Source of the DNA: Frankia sp. AgB1.9 | Lineage (GTDB): Bacteria; Actinomycetota; Actinomycetes; Frankiales; Frankiaceae | Assembly: GCF_016786355.1 (NCBI RefSeq) | Contig: NZ_JADWYX010000090.1 | Coordinates: 1 to 37,510 of the forward strand | Direction: 5' to 3' | DNA: 37,510 bases | Part shown: positions 1 through 7,081 of the stretch, in pieces | How the letters are laid out: each line of letters opens with the position of its first letter | How positions within the stretch are numbered: position 1 is the stretch's first letter | Notes under the pieces: generated by a model | What the model was told of the DNA's origin: nothing | The model's input: the letters and a program-made list of their open reading frames with translations, nothing else | Databases searched by the model: none | Translations under genes and position numbers: made by a program

Positions 1-13
1 CCCTCGCGGGGGC

Positions 14-44
14 GGGCCCGGGGGCGCTCGCCCCGCCCGGGCCC
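14..44. terminator. GC-rich hairpin, probable terminator
   Basis: A nine-base arm at 14-22 (GGGCCCGGG) is perfectly complementary to 36-44, with further pairing inside it (23-26 with 29-32) and a short bulge. It lies just past the stop of the leftward aldo/keto reductase. There is no T-run, as is common for actinomycete terminators. Role inferred from position. Confidence 0.5.
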
Positions 45-98
45 CGGGACTGGCGGACCACAGCCGAGTCACCAGCCGCCGAGGCTGGTCTGGCTACG

Positions 99-980
99 TC
101 AGCGGCCGGCGGCCTCGAGGGTCTCGAACTCCTCGTCGGTGAGCGTGATCTCCGCCGCGGCGACGTTCTCCTCGAGGTGGGAGACTGACTTGGTGCCCGG
201 GATCGGAAGCATCACCGGCGAGCGGCGCAGCAGCCAGGCGAGCGCGAGCTGCGCAGGCGTCGCGCCGTGTGCGGAGGATGCCGCGTCGAGCGGACCGCCC
301 GGGCGGGCGAGAGAGCCGGTGCCGACCGGGAACCACGGGATGAAGCCCAGGCCTTCGCGCTCCGAGTACTCCAGGACGTCCTCGGAGGCGCGGTCCGCCA
401 GGTTGTAACGGTTCTGCACGCTGACGACGTCGACGATCGACCGGGCCTGCGCCAGCTCGTCGACGGTGACCTCGGACAGGCCGATGTGGCGGATCTTGCC
501 CTCTTCCTGCAGCTTCTTCAGCTCGCCCAGCGACTCCTCGACCGGGGTGCGCGGATCGATCCGGTGGAGCTGGAACAGGTCAATGCGCTCCACCTTCAGC
601 CGGCGCAGCGACATCTCGACCTCCTGGCGGAGGTACGCGCCGCGGGCGAGCGGAACCCAGACCGACGGCCCGGTCCGGAGGAGGCCGGCCTTCGTCGCGA
701 TCACCAGGTCTTCCGGGTAGGGGTACAGCGCCTTGGCGATCAGTTCCTCGCTGACGTACGGACCGTATGAGTCCGCCGTGTCGATGAAGTTGACGCCAAG
801 CTCGACGGACCGCCGTAGCACCTGGACCGCGCCGTCCGGGTCCGCGGGAGGCCCCCAGACGCCGGGTCCCGTGATCTGCATCGCGCCGTAGCCAAGCCGG
901 TTCACGGTCAGGTCGCCGCCGAGCCGGAAGGCGCCGCTGGCGATCGCCGACGGCTGTGACGTGCTCGTCGTACTCGACAT
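99..980 (-). CDS. Aldo/keto reductase
   Basis: A 293-residue cytoplasmic NADP-dependent oxidoreductase of the aldo/keto reductase superfamily, which reduces aldehydes and ketones to alcohols. The catalytic tetrad can be placed at Asp67 and Tyr72 (in FIDTADSYG), Lys97 (VIATKAG) and His139 (LFQLHR), and the IGLSEV strand is typical of this fold. Length is close to the family norm. The ATG at 978-980 is preceded by GAGGGGA at six-base spacing, which supports this start. It diverges from ssb across 340 bases and ends next to a strong hairpin. The actual substrate cannot be read from sequence; the nearest resemblance is to general stress or detoxification reductases of the YajO/Tas-like kind. Confidence 0.93.
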   Translation of the reverse strand: MSSTTSTSQPSAIASGAFRLGGDLTVNRLGYGAMQITGPGVWGPPADPDGAVQVLRRSVELGVNFIDTADSYGPYVSEELIAKALYPYPEDLVIATKAGLLRTGPSVWVPLARGAYLRQEVEMSLRRLKVERIDLFQLHRIDPRTPVEESLGELKKLQEEGKIRHIGLSEVTVDELAQARSIVDVVSVQNRYNLADRASEDVLEYSEREGLGFIPWFPVGTGSLARPGGPLDAASSAHGATPAQLALAWLLRRSPVMLPIPGTKSVSHLEENVAAAEITLTDEEFETLEAAGR

Positions 981-1320
981 GTTCGTCCCCTCACTGGTCA
1001 GACAGGGCCCGCACTCCGCCAGGTCCCCGCCCCGGCCCGTGCGAGCACGGCGTCGCGTGAGCCCACGCTGCGGGCGCTACGCCGACCACCGATCGCTGGC
1101 AACCGCGCCTCCGGGGTCAGTGTTCCCAGCTCGACCGGATCGTGCTCGGCGACCGGGCCGGTCTGTGGACAGATCGGCGTCGTCCACAGCCGGCACCGAC
1201 CCACTTCCCAGGCCTTCCGCGAACGGTCACTCTGGCGGCACGCCGGGTGGCCCACGGTCCGGCGGCGCGAGCACCCATCGCGCACCAGTCCCAACGAACC
1301 CCGTGTCCCGGGAGGTCGGC
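981..1320. other. Divergent intergenic region, aldo/keto reductase / ssb
   Basis: No gene is supported here. The ssb reading frame is open upstream, but the OB-fold starts only at 1321, so this part is treated as leader. It contains a 13-base palindrome at 1151-1163 (GACCGG-G-CCGGTC) and, just after it, two inverted DnaA-box-like nonamers (listed separately). Confidence 0.6.
1164..1188. promoter_or_regulatory. Pair of inverted DnaA-box-like sites upstream of ssb
   Basis: Read on the minus strand, 1164-1172 is CTGTCCACA; read on the plus strand, 1180-1188 is TCGTCCACA. Each differs by one base from the actinobacterial DnaA box TTGTCCACA. They face each other 130-150 bases before ssb. That DnaA binds here is inference. 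Confidence 0.35.
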
Positions 1321-1920
1321 ATGCTCGACGCGAACATCACCCTGGTCGGCAACCTCATCGACAACCCCAACCTGAGGATCACCCCGACGGGTGCCTACGT
1401 GTGCTCGTTTCGGCTCGCCTCGACGGCGCGCCGGTACGACCGCGGGCAGGACCGTTGGATCGACGGCGCCCCACTGTTCATCGACATCATCTGCTGGCGC
1501 CGGCTGGCCGAGCATGTCGCCGCCAGCCTGGGCAAGGGTGACCGCGCGCTGGTGGCTGGCCGGCTCCAGCAGAACGAGTTCCAGACCCTCCAGGGCGAGC
1601 GCCGCCGTCGTTACGAGATCTACGCGGAGGCGGTCGGCCTGGAGCTCACCTGGCATCCGGCCCGCATCAACCGGGCCGTCCGTGGCGATGGGACCATGAC
1701 GGTCCAGCCTGGCCGGACGGACGACAGCACCCCGGTTCCCGGCGGCCCGCTGGACGTCGTCACCCAGGACAGCTCGACGGAGCTCGCGGACGTGCACTGG
1801 GCCGACGGGGACCTTCCAGCGGACGCCGCCGACGGGCTCCCGCCGGTCCCCGACCTCGACGAGGTGACCGGGGAACTCATCGCTGGCTGGGCAGCCGTCG
1901 GCGAGGACGACCAGCCATGA
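1321..1920 (+). CDS. ssb: Single-stranded DNA-binding protein
   Basis: A 199-residue SSB-family protein that coats single-stranded DNA in replication, repair or recombination. The OB-fold occupies about residues 1-110, with the characteristic opening NITLVGNL, the strand FRLASTARR, FIDIICWRRLAEH and the GKGDRALVAGRL segment. The rest is an acidic, Pro/Asp-rich tail. The canonical C-terminal tip DDDIPF is not present; the end is EDDQP, which is acidic but not the usual partner-binding hexamer, so this may be a paralogous SSB instead of the replicative one. The frame is open further upstream, but GGAGGT at 1311-1316, four bases before this ATG, and the family start point both favour 1321. It is not beside rpsF/rpsR/rplI, the usual setting of the housekeeping copy. 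Confidence 0.92.
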   Translation: MLDANITLVGNLIDNPNLRITPTGAYVCSFRLASTARRYDRGQDRWIDGAPLFIDIICWRRLAEHVAASLGKGDRALVAGRLQQNEFQTLQGERRRRYEIYAEAVGLELTWHPARINRAVRGDGTMTVQPGRTDDSTPVPGGPLDVVTQDSSTELADVHWADGDLPADAADGLPPVPDLDEVTGELIAGWAAVGEDDQP

Positions 1921-2083
1921 CGGGGACGCTCCTGACGGCCGCCGCCCGACGGGTCCGCGGTCGGCGCGCCGGCCGCCCACTCCCCGAGCGGACCCGCGCC
2001 AGCGCTCCCGTGACGAGAGGCCACCTTCGGCCCGGCCTCGCCCGGCGCCGGGGCGGTCCGGCTGGACGGATACGCTCACGCTG

Positions 2084-4276
2084 GTGGAGAGCGTGCGGGA
2101 TGACCGGGAAAGGCGGGCCGCGGCGGCCGACGTCCCCACGCAGACCGTGACTCTGCCCGCCGAACGAGACGGCGTGGCGGCCGAGCCCGCGACCGACGAC
2201 GCCGTCGACGCTGCCCGTGCCGCCACCGCCGAGCAGGCTCCAAGCGCTCCCCCTAGCCCTGCCGGCCCACGCCGACTCGTGGTCGTCATCGGCACGCGGG
2301 TGCGAGCCATGAGCCCGACCGGCTGGTACATCGCGGCATTGGCCGTGGTCGCTGCCGGGATAGCGCTGCTGGTCAAGTACCTGCTGTTCCCGCACCTGTC
2401 GATCAACAACGACGAGGCGCTCTACCGCCTGCAGGCGCAGACGCTGGCCTCCGGGCACCTGTTCCCGCGGGCCGGGACACCGGTCGGGTCGTTCGCGCCC
2501 TGGCTCGCCAAGGGCGTGCACGGCCACTACGTCCTCAAGTACACCCCCTTCGTACCAGCGCTTTTCGCGCTGAGCCTGCTGGTGACCGGTGGCTTCGGCA
2601 CCGGGCTCGCCGTGATAGCCGCACTGGCCGTCGTCGTCACCTACCGGCTCGGCCTCGCGCTGTTCGACGATCGACGGGTGGCGGCGGTGGCCGCGACGCT
2701 GTTCGCCACGTCACCGCTGGTCGTGCTGCTCGACGGCATGCTGCTGGCGTACCTGCCGGTCCTGGTGATGATCGAGCTGGCCGTCCTCGGCCTGCTGCGT
2801 GGCGTGGCCGCGGCCCGGGCACCGGCGACGCGGCGCGGCTGGCGGGACCGGCGCGGCTGGGCCCTGGTCGGCGCTGGGCTGGCGGCCGGCATCGCCGCCG
2901 CCGTACGGCCCTTCGACGTGCTGACGCTGCTGGCTCCGCTGGCCGTGTGGGCCCTCGTGACCGCCCGCGGCGGGCGGTGGTGGCTGGCCGGGCGAGCGGG
3001 CGTCGGCCTCGCGGTGCCGGCGGCGCTGCTGCTCGCCTTCGACGCGGCCGCGACCGGATCGCCCTTCCAGCTGCCGTTCACCTACCTCGAATCCGAAGAC
3101 AAGATGGGCTTCGGGGTGCGCCGGCTCTACCCGACGGACCGGGCCCACCACTTCACCCTGCCCGACGGCCTGTCGTCGGTCGGCCTGCACCTGTTCCTGC
3201 TGGGCGGGTGGGCCTGCGGCGGAGTGGTGCTGCTGGGCTGCGCGATCGGTGCGCTCGCCCGGCGCCGGATCGGCGGTGCGGGGGTCATGCTCGGCGTCGG
3301 CGCACTGGTCTTCCTGGCCGGATACGTCGCCTTCTGGGGCGCCTGGAACGCTGCCTTTCTGTGGGGCGGCATCCGTTTCCTGGGACCGTTCTACGTGCTG
3401 CCGGTGTTGGCCGTTCTGGTCCAGCTGGGCGCCCGCGGCCTGGTGGACCTCGCAGCCTGGCGCCCCAAGCTAGGCGCCGCCGCGGTCACCGTGATCGCGG
3501 GACTGACCTGCCTGGTACTGGCGACAGCGGTCCCGGCCAACGTGACGCTGAGCCGGCATGACCGCGACCTCGACCGGATCGTCGACGCGCTACCGGGCCG
3601 CCCGCTGATCTTCCTGTCGGTCGACCCGATCTACCTGATGCACCCGACCTCACTGGCCGCCAACCCACCGGGCCTCGACGGCCGGATGCTGTGGGCGGTG
3701 ACTCGCGGCGGCGCCCCCGACGAGGCGGTGCTCGCCAACAACGCCGGCCGGCCGGCGTATCTGCTGCGCATCCCGGCCGCGTACAACCGGACCCCGGATG
3801 CTCCAGCCGGCGCGCGGCTCGAACGTCTGGCCAACCAGGTCGGTGACGAGGTGACGCTGGACGTGACCATCGACCCGTCGCGCGACCCGGCGAAGGCCGC
3901 CCGGCTGGTGCTCACCAGCGACGCCGGCGACATCTCCTACCCGATCGACCCGACGCGGCCGGTTCACGCCCAGCTGGTCATCACCCCGAGCGGGACGACC
4001 CTGCGCGGCCTGACGCCGTCGACCGGTCTGCGGGGCACTCCACGGTGGCTGCACCACAGGAAGGCTCCCGCCGCCAGCAAGGCCGGTACCCGCACGGTCG
4101 GGCTGGCCCTCTACACGACCCCCACGGCGTCCGGTAGAGAGCAGTGGGTCGACCGGGAGCTCGCACCGACCGTCGTCGGCCGGGACGGTCAGGTCACCGT
4201 CCTGGCCTCCACAGGTCAGGTCAGCGCCACGCCCGACCCGGCTGCGCCCCCGATCCATCTGACCGCGGCACGCTGA
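2084..4276 (+). CDS. GT-C fold membrane glycosyltransferase, GT39/ArnT-like
   Basis: A 730-residue polytopic membrane protein. Residues 1-75 are Ala/Pro/Asp-rich and probably disordered; about nine to ten hydrophobic segments follow between residues 80 and 490; the last 230 residues are soluble. The first loop carries NNDEALYRLQ (Asp110, Glu111), which matches the acidic pair of the first extracytoplasmic loop in polyprenyl-phosphate-sugar-dependent transferases such as ArnT and protein mannosyltransferases. It would therefore move a sugar from a lipid carrier onto a cell-surface acceptor, but neither donor nor acceptor is known. The GTG at 2084 has no strong ribosome site; the methionine at residue 76, just before the first membrane segment, is an alternative start. 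Confidence 0.75.
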   Translation: MESVRDDRERRAAAADVPTQTVTLPAERDGVAAEPATDDAVDAARAATAEQAPSAPPSPAGPRRLVVVIGTRVRAMSPTGWYIAALAVVAAGIALLVKYLLFPHLSINNDEALYRLQAQTLASGHLFPRAGTPVGSFAPWLAKGVHGHYVLKYTPFVPALFALSLLVTGGFGTGLAVIAALAVVVTYRLGLALFDDRRVAAVAATLFATSPLVVLLDGMLLAYLPVLVMIELAVLGLLRGVAAARAPATRRGWRDRRGWALVGAGLAAGIAAAVRPFDVLTLLAPLAVWALVTARGGRWWLAGRAGVGLAVPAALLLAFDAAATGSPFQLPFTYLESEDKMGFGVRRLYPTDRAHHFTLPDGLSSVGLHLFLLGGWACGGVVLLGCAIGALARRRIGGAGVMLGVGALVFLAGYVAFWGAWNAAFLWGGIRFLGPFYVLPVLAVLVQLGARGLVDLAAWRPKLGAAAVTVIAGLTCLVLATAVPANVTLSRHDRDLDRIVDALPGRPLIFLSVDPIYLMHPTSLAANPPGLDGRMLWAVTRGGAPDEAVLANNAGRPAYLLRIPAAYNRTPDAPAGARLERLANQVGDEVTLDVTIDPSRDPAKAARLVLTSDAGDISYPIDPTRPVHAQLVITPSGTTLRGLTPSTGLRGTPRWLHHRKAPAASKAGTRTVGLALYTTPTASGREQWVDRELAPTVVGRDGQVTVLASTGQVSATPDPAAPPIHLTAAR

Positions 4277-4284
4277 CCAGCCCT

Positions 4285-4353
4285 GCCGCGGCGGTGCCGC
4301 CGGTTTGGCCGCGGCGGTGCCGCTGCAATGGCCGCCGCGGTGCCGCCGGGGTG
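4285..4353 (+). repeat. Three tandem 23-bp units between convergent genes
   Basis: Copies at 4285-4307, 4308-4330 and 4331-4353 each begin GCCGCGGCGGTGCCGC or a one-base variant and differ mainly in the last seven bases; a degenerate fourth starts at 4354. They fill the gap between the ends of the glycosyltransferase and glutathione peroxidase genes. No protein use is apparent. Confidence 0.7.
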
Positions 4354-4427
4354 GCCGCGGCCACCTGGCCGCCCGGCCCGATTCGGGCCCGGCGGACCGA
4401 GGGCGGCCGCGGCGAGGAAAAGCAGAC

Positions 4428-4964
4428 CTAGCCGAGAAGGGCTTCGAGGTCCGGGCGGATCTCGTCCGGCGTCACCGAGGGCTCGTAGCGGCGGATGACC
4501 TCACCGTCAGCGCCGACAAGGAACTTGGTGAAGTTCCACTTGATCTGGTCGGTGCCGATCCGTTCTGGAAAGGTCGTCGAGATGAAGTCGTAGAAGCCGC
4601 CGAACTGCGGCCCGAAGTCCCCGGGGGCCTCTGCCCGCAGATAGCCGTACAGGGGCGCGGCCTCCGAGCCGTTCACGTCGACCTTGCTGAACACCGGGAA
4701 CGTCACGTCGTACGTGGCCCGGCAGAAGTCCTGGATCTCCGCGTCGGTGCCCGGCTCCTGCTCCAGGAACTGGTTGCAGGGGAAGCCGAGGATCTCCAGG
4801 CCCTTGCCCTGCAGGTCCTGGTACAGCGACTGGAGGCCCTCGTACTGCGGCGTGAGACCGCACTTGCTGGCGACGTTGACGATGAGCAGGGCCTTGCCGG
4901 CGTAGTCGCCGAGCGAACGGGTTCCACCGTCGGCGGTGGCGACCGTGTAGTCGTAGACACTCAT
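4428..4964 (-). CDS. Glutathione peroxidase family protein (Cys type)
   Basis: A 178-residue thiol peroxidase of the GPx/BtuE family, reducing hydrogen peroxide and lipid hydroperoxides, in bacteria usually with thioredoxin as the electron donor. Signature blocks are NVASKCGLT with the peroxidatic Cys35, GFPCNQF at 60-66 with Gln69 shortly after, and WNFTKFLV with Trp143-Asn144, completing the Cys/Gln/Trp/Asn tetrad. The catalytic residue is Cys, not selenocysteine. The frame is open 27 codons upstream, but the family starts at MSVYDYTV, so the ATG at 4962-4964 is chosen. It is the last gene of a leftward group after the thioesterase, 77 bases away, and may be co-transcribed with it. Confidence 0.94.
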   Translation of the reverse strand: MSVYDYTVATADGGTRSLGDYAGKALLIVNVASKCGLTPQYEGLQSLYQDLQGKGLEILGFPCNQFLEQEPGTDAEIQDFCRATYDVTFPVFSKVDVNGSEAAPLYGYLRAEAPGDFGPQFGGFYDFISTTFPERIGTDQIKWNFTKFLVGADGEVIRRYEPSVTPDEIRPDLEALLG

Positions 4965-5041
4965 GATGCGGTCCGACACTCCCGAAAGGTCCGAATACTG
5001 ACAGTCCTGACGTTCAACCCAAAACGCCGACCTGCCCCTGG

Positions 5042-5512
5042 TCAATTCCCGGCGCGGAACGCCATTTTCTCCAGCAGCGCCCGGCGGTCCGGTGGGACCG
5101 GCGTCGTCGAGCCCTCAACCCGGTGGACCAGTACCGCGTCGGCCAGCCCGAGGCACCGGCCGTCGCGGAAGAGTCCGGCGTAGTAGATCACCGAGGACCG
5201 ACCGATCGGGCCGATGGCGACACCGACCTGGAAGGTGCCCGGGTAGTGCGCCTCGGCGAGGTAGTCGACCTTGGACTGGGCGACCAGGAAATGGAACGGG
5301 CCGGCCTTCGCCGAGCCATGGAGGCTGAACAGGCCGAGCAGTTCGTTGTTGAACGTGGCCCGGGCGTCCTCGTAGTACGAGACGACCGCGACGTTGTTGA
5401 TGTGGCCCAGGTTGTCCACGTCGGCGAACCGGGCGCGGATCTCATGCACCCACGGGTACCGCGCCAGCTCCCTGCGTTCAGGGTCCGGCGTCATCCGTAC
5501 CGGTGTCTCCAC
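5042..5512 (-). CDS. Acyl-CoA thioesterase, hotdog (4HBT) fold
   Basis: A 156-residue protein of the YbgC/FcbC-like 4-hydroxybenzoyl-CoA thioesterase group, hydrolysing an acyl-CoA to acid and CoA. The N-terminal motif RFADVDNLGHINNVAVVSYY holds the conserved Asp and the GH-x-NN turn next to the catalytic helix. A GTG start at 5512 is preferred because GAGGGA lies six bases before it; the frame is open to 5590, but that would overlap the preceding gene. It sits 38 bases after the LLM oxidoreductase on the same strand, so the two are probably one operon. The acyl substrate is unknown; the pairing with an F420-type oxidoreductase suggests fatty-acid or steroid-like degradation, which is inference only. 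Confidence 0.85.
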   Translation of the reverse strand: METPVRMTPDPERRELARYPWVHEIRARFADVDNLGHINNVAVVSYYEDARATFNNELLGLFSLHGSAKAGPFHFLVAQSKVDYLAEAHYPGTFQVGVAIGPIGRSSVIYYAGLFRDGRCLGLADAVLVHRVEGSTTPVPPDRRALLEKMAFRAGN

Positions 5513-5550
5513 GCACGCTCCCTCTGACTCGGAGGTTCCGTCTGAACGAG

Positions 5551-6567
5551 TCAGGACGCGGCGGTCACGGCGGCGAGAAGCTCCGACCACAGCGCCGGCT
5601 CGGCGTCGTAGCCGCTGTAGAACGTGAGGCGCTCGTAGACCTTGCCGACCTTCGCGACGAGCTTCGGCCCGACCTCGGCGGGAGTGCCGACGACGGAGAA
5701 CTCGTGCAGCATCTCGTCGGTGATCACGTCCGCCATGTCGTCCCAGCGGCCCTGCTTGGACAGCGTGTTGAGCTCGTCCTGGGCTTCGCCCCAGCCGTGC
5801 AGCTCGAGAACCTGGCGGTAGGCGGGCGTCGAGCCGTAGAAGGCGATCCGGGCCTTGGTGCCCTGGATGGCGGCGGCCAGCTCCTCCTCGGTGCGCCCGA
5901 TGGTGACGAAGGAGGGGCCGTTGATGACGAAGCCGTCCAGGCCGTCCTTGCCGGCCTTCGCCCGGCCGCGCAGCAAGGCGGGGACGGTCACCTGCTCCAG
6001 GTACCGCATGGTGGTGAAGGGATGGACGAAGAAACCATCCGCGACCTCGCCCGCGACCTCGGTCATCTTCTCGCCCACGGCGGCGAGGAAGACCGGCGGC
6101 GGTCCGTACTCGTGCGGCTCGGGGGTGAAGAACGGCGTCATCAGGGTGTGGGAGTAGAAGTCACCGCGGAAGTCGAGCTTGACGCCCTCGTGCCACGTGG
6201 CCCAGATCGCCCTGGTGGCCAGGATGAGCTCCCGCATCCGGGCCGCGGGGGCTGACCAGGGCATCGAGAAACGCCGCTCGATGTGCGGCTTGATCTGGGA
6301 ACCAAGGCCCAGGACGAACCGGCCCTGCGCGTAGCGGGCCAGGTCGTAGCTCGTCGAGGCGAGTGTCATCGGGGAGCGAGCGAACCCGATCGCGATGGCG
6401 GTGCCGATGGTGATCGACTCGGTGGCCATCGCGGCCTGCAGGCACTGCAGGAACGGGTCGTGCTTCGTCTCGGACGTCCATCCCCCGGCGTAGCCGTCGC
6501 TCTCGATCTTCGCGGCCGCCGTCCGCGTGGCGCCGATGTCGTCGGACAGGCTCGCGTCGATCTTCAT
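5551..6567 (-). CDS. LLM-class (luciferase-like) F420-dependent oxidoreductase
   Basis: A 338-residue TIM-barrel protein of the bacterial luciferase-like family. Visible blocks include the TIGTAIAIGFARSPM strand, ARYAQGRFVLGLGSQIKPHIERRF, where the LGLG turn is typical of F420-binding members, and the closing VGTPAEVGPKLVAK near residue 300. Sequence style is that of the actinobacterial MSMEG_2256-like F420-dependent group (TIGR03617). The ATG at 6565-6567 follows GGGAGGA at about seven bases, which makes this start firm although the frame is open to 6987. It heads a leftward group with the thioesterase and perhaps the peroxidase. Substrate unknown; FMN instead of F420 cannot be excluded. Confidence 0.9.
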   Translation of the reverse strand: MKIDASLSDDIGATRTAAAKIESDGYAGGWTSETKHDPFLQCLQAAMATESITIGTAIAIGFARSPMTLASTSYDLARYAQGRFVLGLGSQIKPHIERRFSMPWSAPAARMRELILATRAIWATWHEGVKLDFRGDFYSHTLMTPFFTPEPHEYGPPPVFLAAVGEKMTEVAGEVADGFFVHPFTTMRYLEQVTVPALLRGRAKAGKDGLDGFVINGPSFVTIGRTEEELAAAIQGTKARIAFYGSTPAYRQVLELHGWGEAQDELNTLSKQGRWDDMADVITDEMLHEFSVVGTPAEVGPKLVAKVGKVYERLTFYSGYDAEPALWSELLAAVTAAS

Positions 6568-6769
6568 CCGGATTCCTCCCGCTGGCTGCCGTCTGAGCAT
6601 GACCCGCCGCCGACAACCAGGGGCGCCGGCCCGGCCTGACGGCGTGGTCCCGGCCCACGCTCCCGCCCGGCGGCCAGCTGGGGCAACCGATCGGGTGCCT
6701 GCCCACGGTGTGACATCGGCGACGCCCGGCGCCCGCGCCACCAGCAGGCTCGCTCTCCTCCCGCGGCGC

Positions 6770-6826
6770 CGCACGGCGACGCGGGAGCAACCGCACGGCG
6801 ACGCGAGGCCGGCGCATGGCGACACG
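6770..6826 (+). repeat. Three spaced direct repeats of a 14-bp core
   Basis: CGCACGGCGACGCG occurs at 6770-6783 and again exactly at 6792-6805; CGCATGGCGACACG at 6813-6826 differs in two bases. Spacing is 21-22 bases, two helical turns, so the copies would face one side of the DNA. Possible regulator-binding array between two divergent genes; function inferred. Confidence 0.55.
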
Positions 6827-6966
6827 AACCCGCCGCACGCGGCGCAGCACCCTGGAGAACCGGCCTCTGGGGCCGGCATGCCGCCGAGCGCACCGATGGA
6901 GGCCGAACGCGCCACTCCGACCGGGTAACGGCGAAGCGCGGGGTGTCGCGCCCGAACCGCCGAACG

Positions 6967-6997
6967 TTGACTACCTAGCGCAATCAATGGCTACTCT
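6967..6997 (+). promoter_or_regulatory. Possible promoter for the GH26 gene
   Basis: TTGACT at 6967-6972 matches five of six bases of the -35 consensus, and TACTCT at 6992-6997 fits TAnnnT, with a rather long 19-base spacer. It sits in a locally AT-rich stretch 85 bases before the preferred GTG start. Confidence 0.35.
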
Positions 6998-7081
6998 GCG
7001 TATACGGTCGCGGCGTTCGTGGTTACAACGGGCCTACGGATGCCAACCAGAGTCATCCGGCCCGGGACGAAGGGATGTTCT

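Larger units (their letters stand above)
6568..7081. other. Divergent intergenic region, LLM oxidoreductase / GH26
   Basis: About 510 bases without a convincing gene: the open frames lack third-position GC bias and ribosome sites. It contains a direct-repeat cluster at 6770-6826 and a relatively AT-rich stretch at 6960-7040 with a promoter-like motif; both are listed separately. Confidence 0.6.

Noticed and set aside
961..1320. Upstream extension of the ssb frame (120 codons)
   Set aside because: Arg/Pro-rich and unlike SSB; it crosses the divergent promoter region, and a good ribosome site marks the later ATG.
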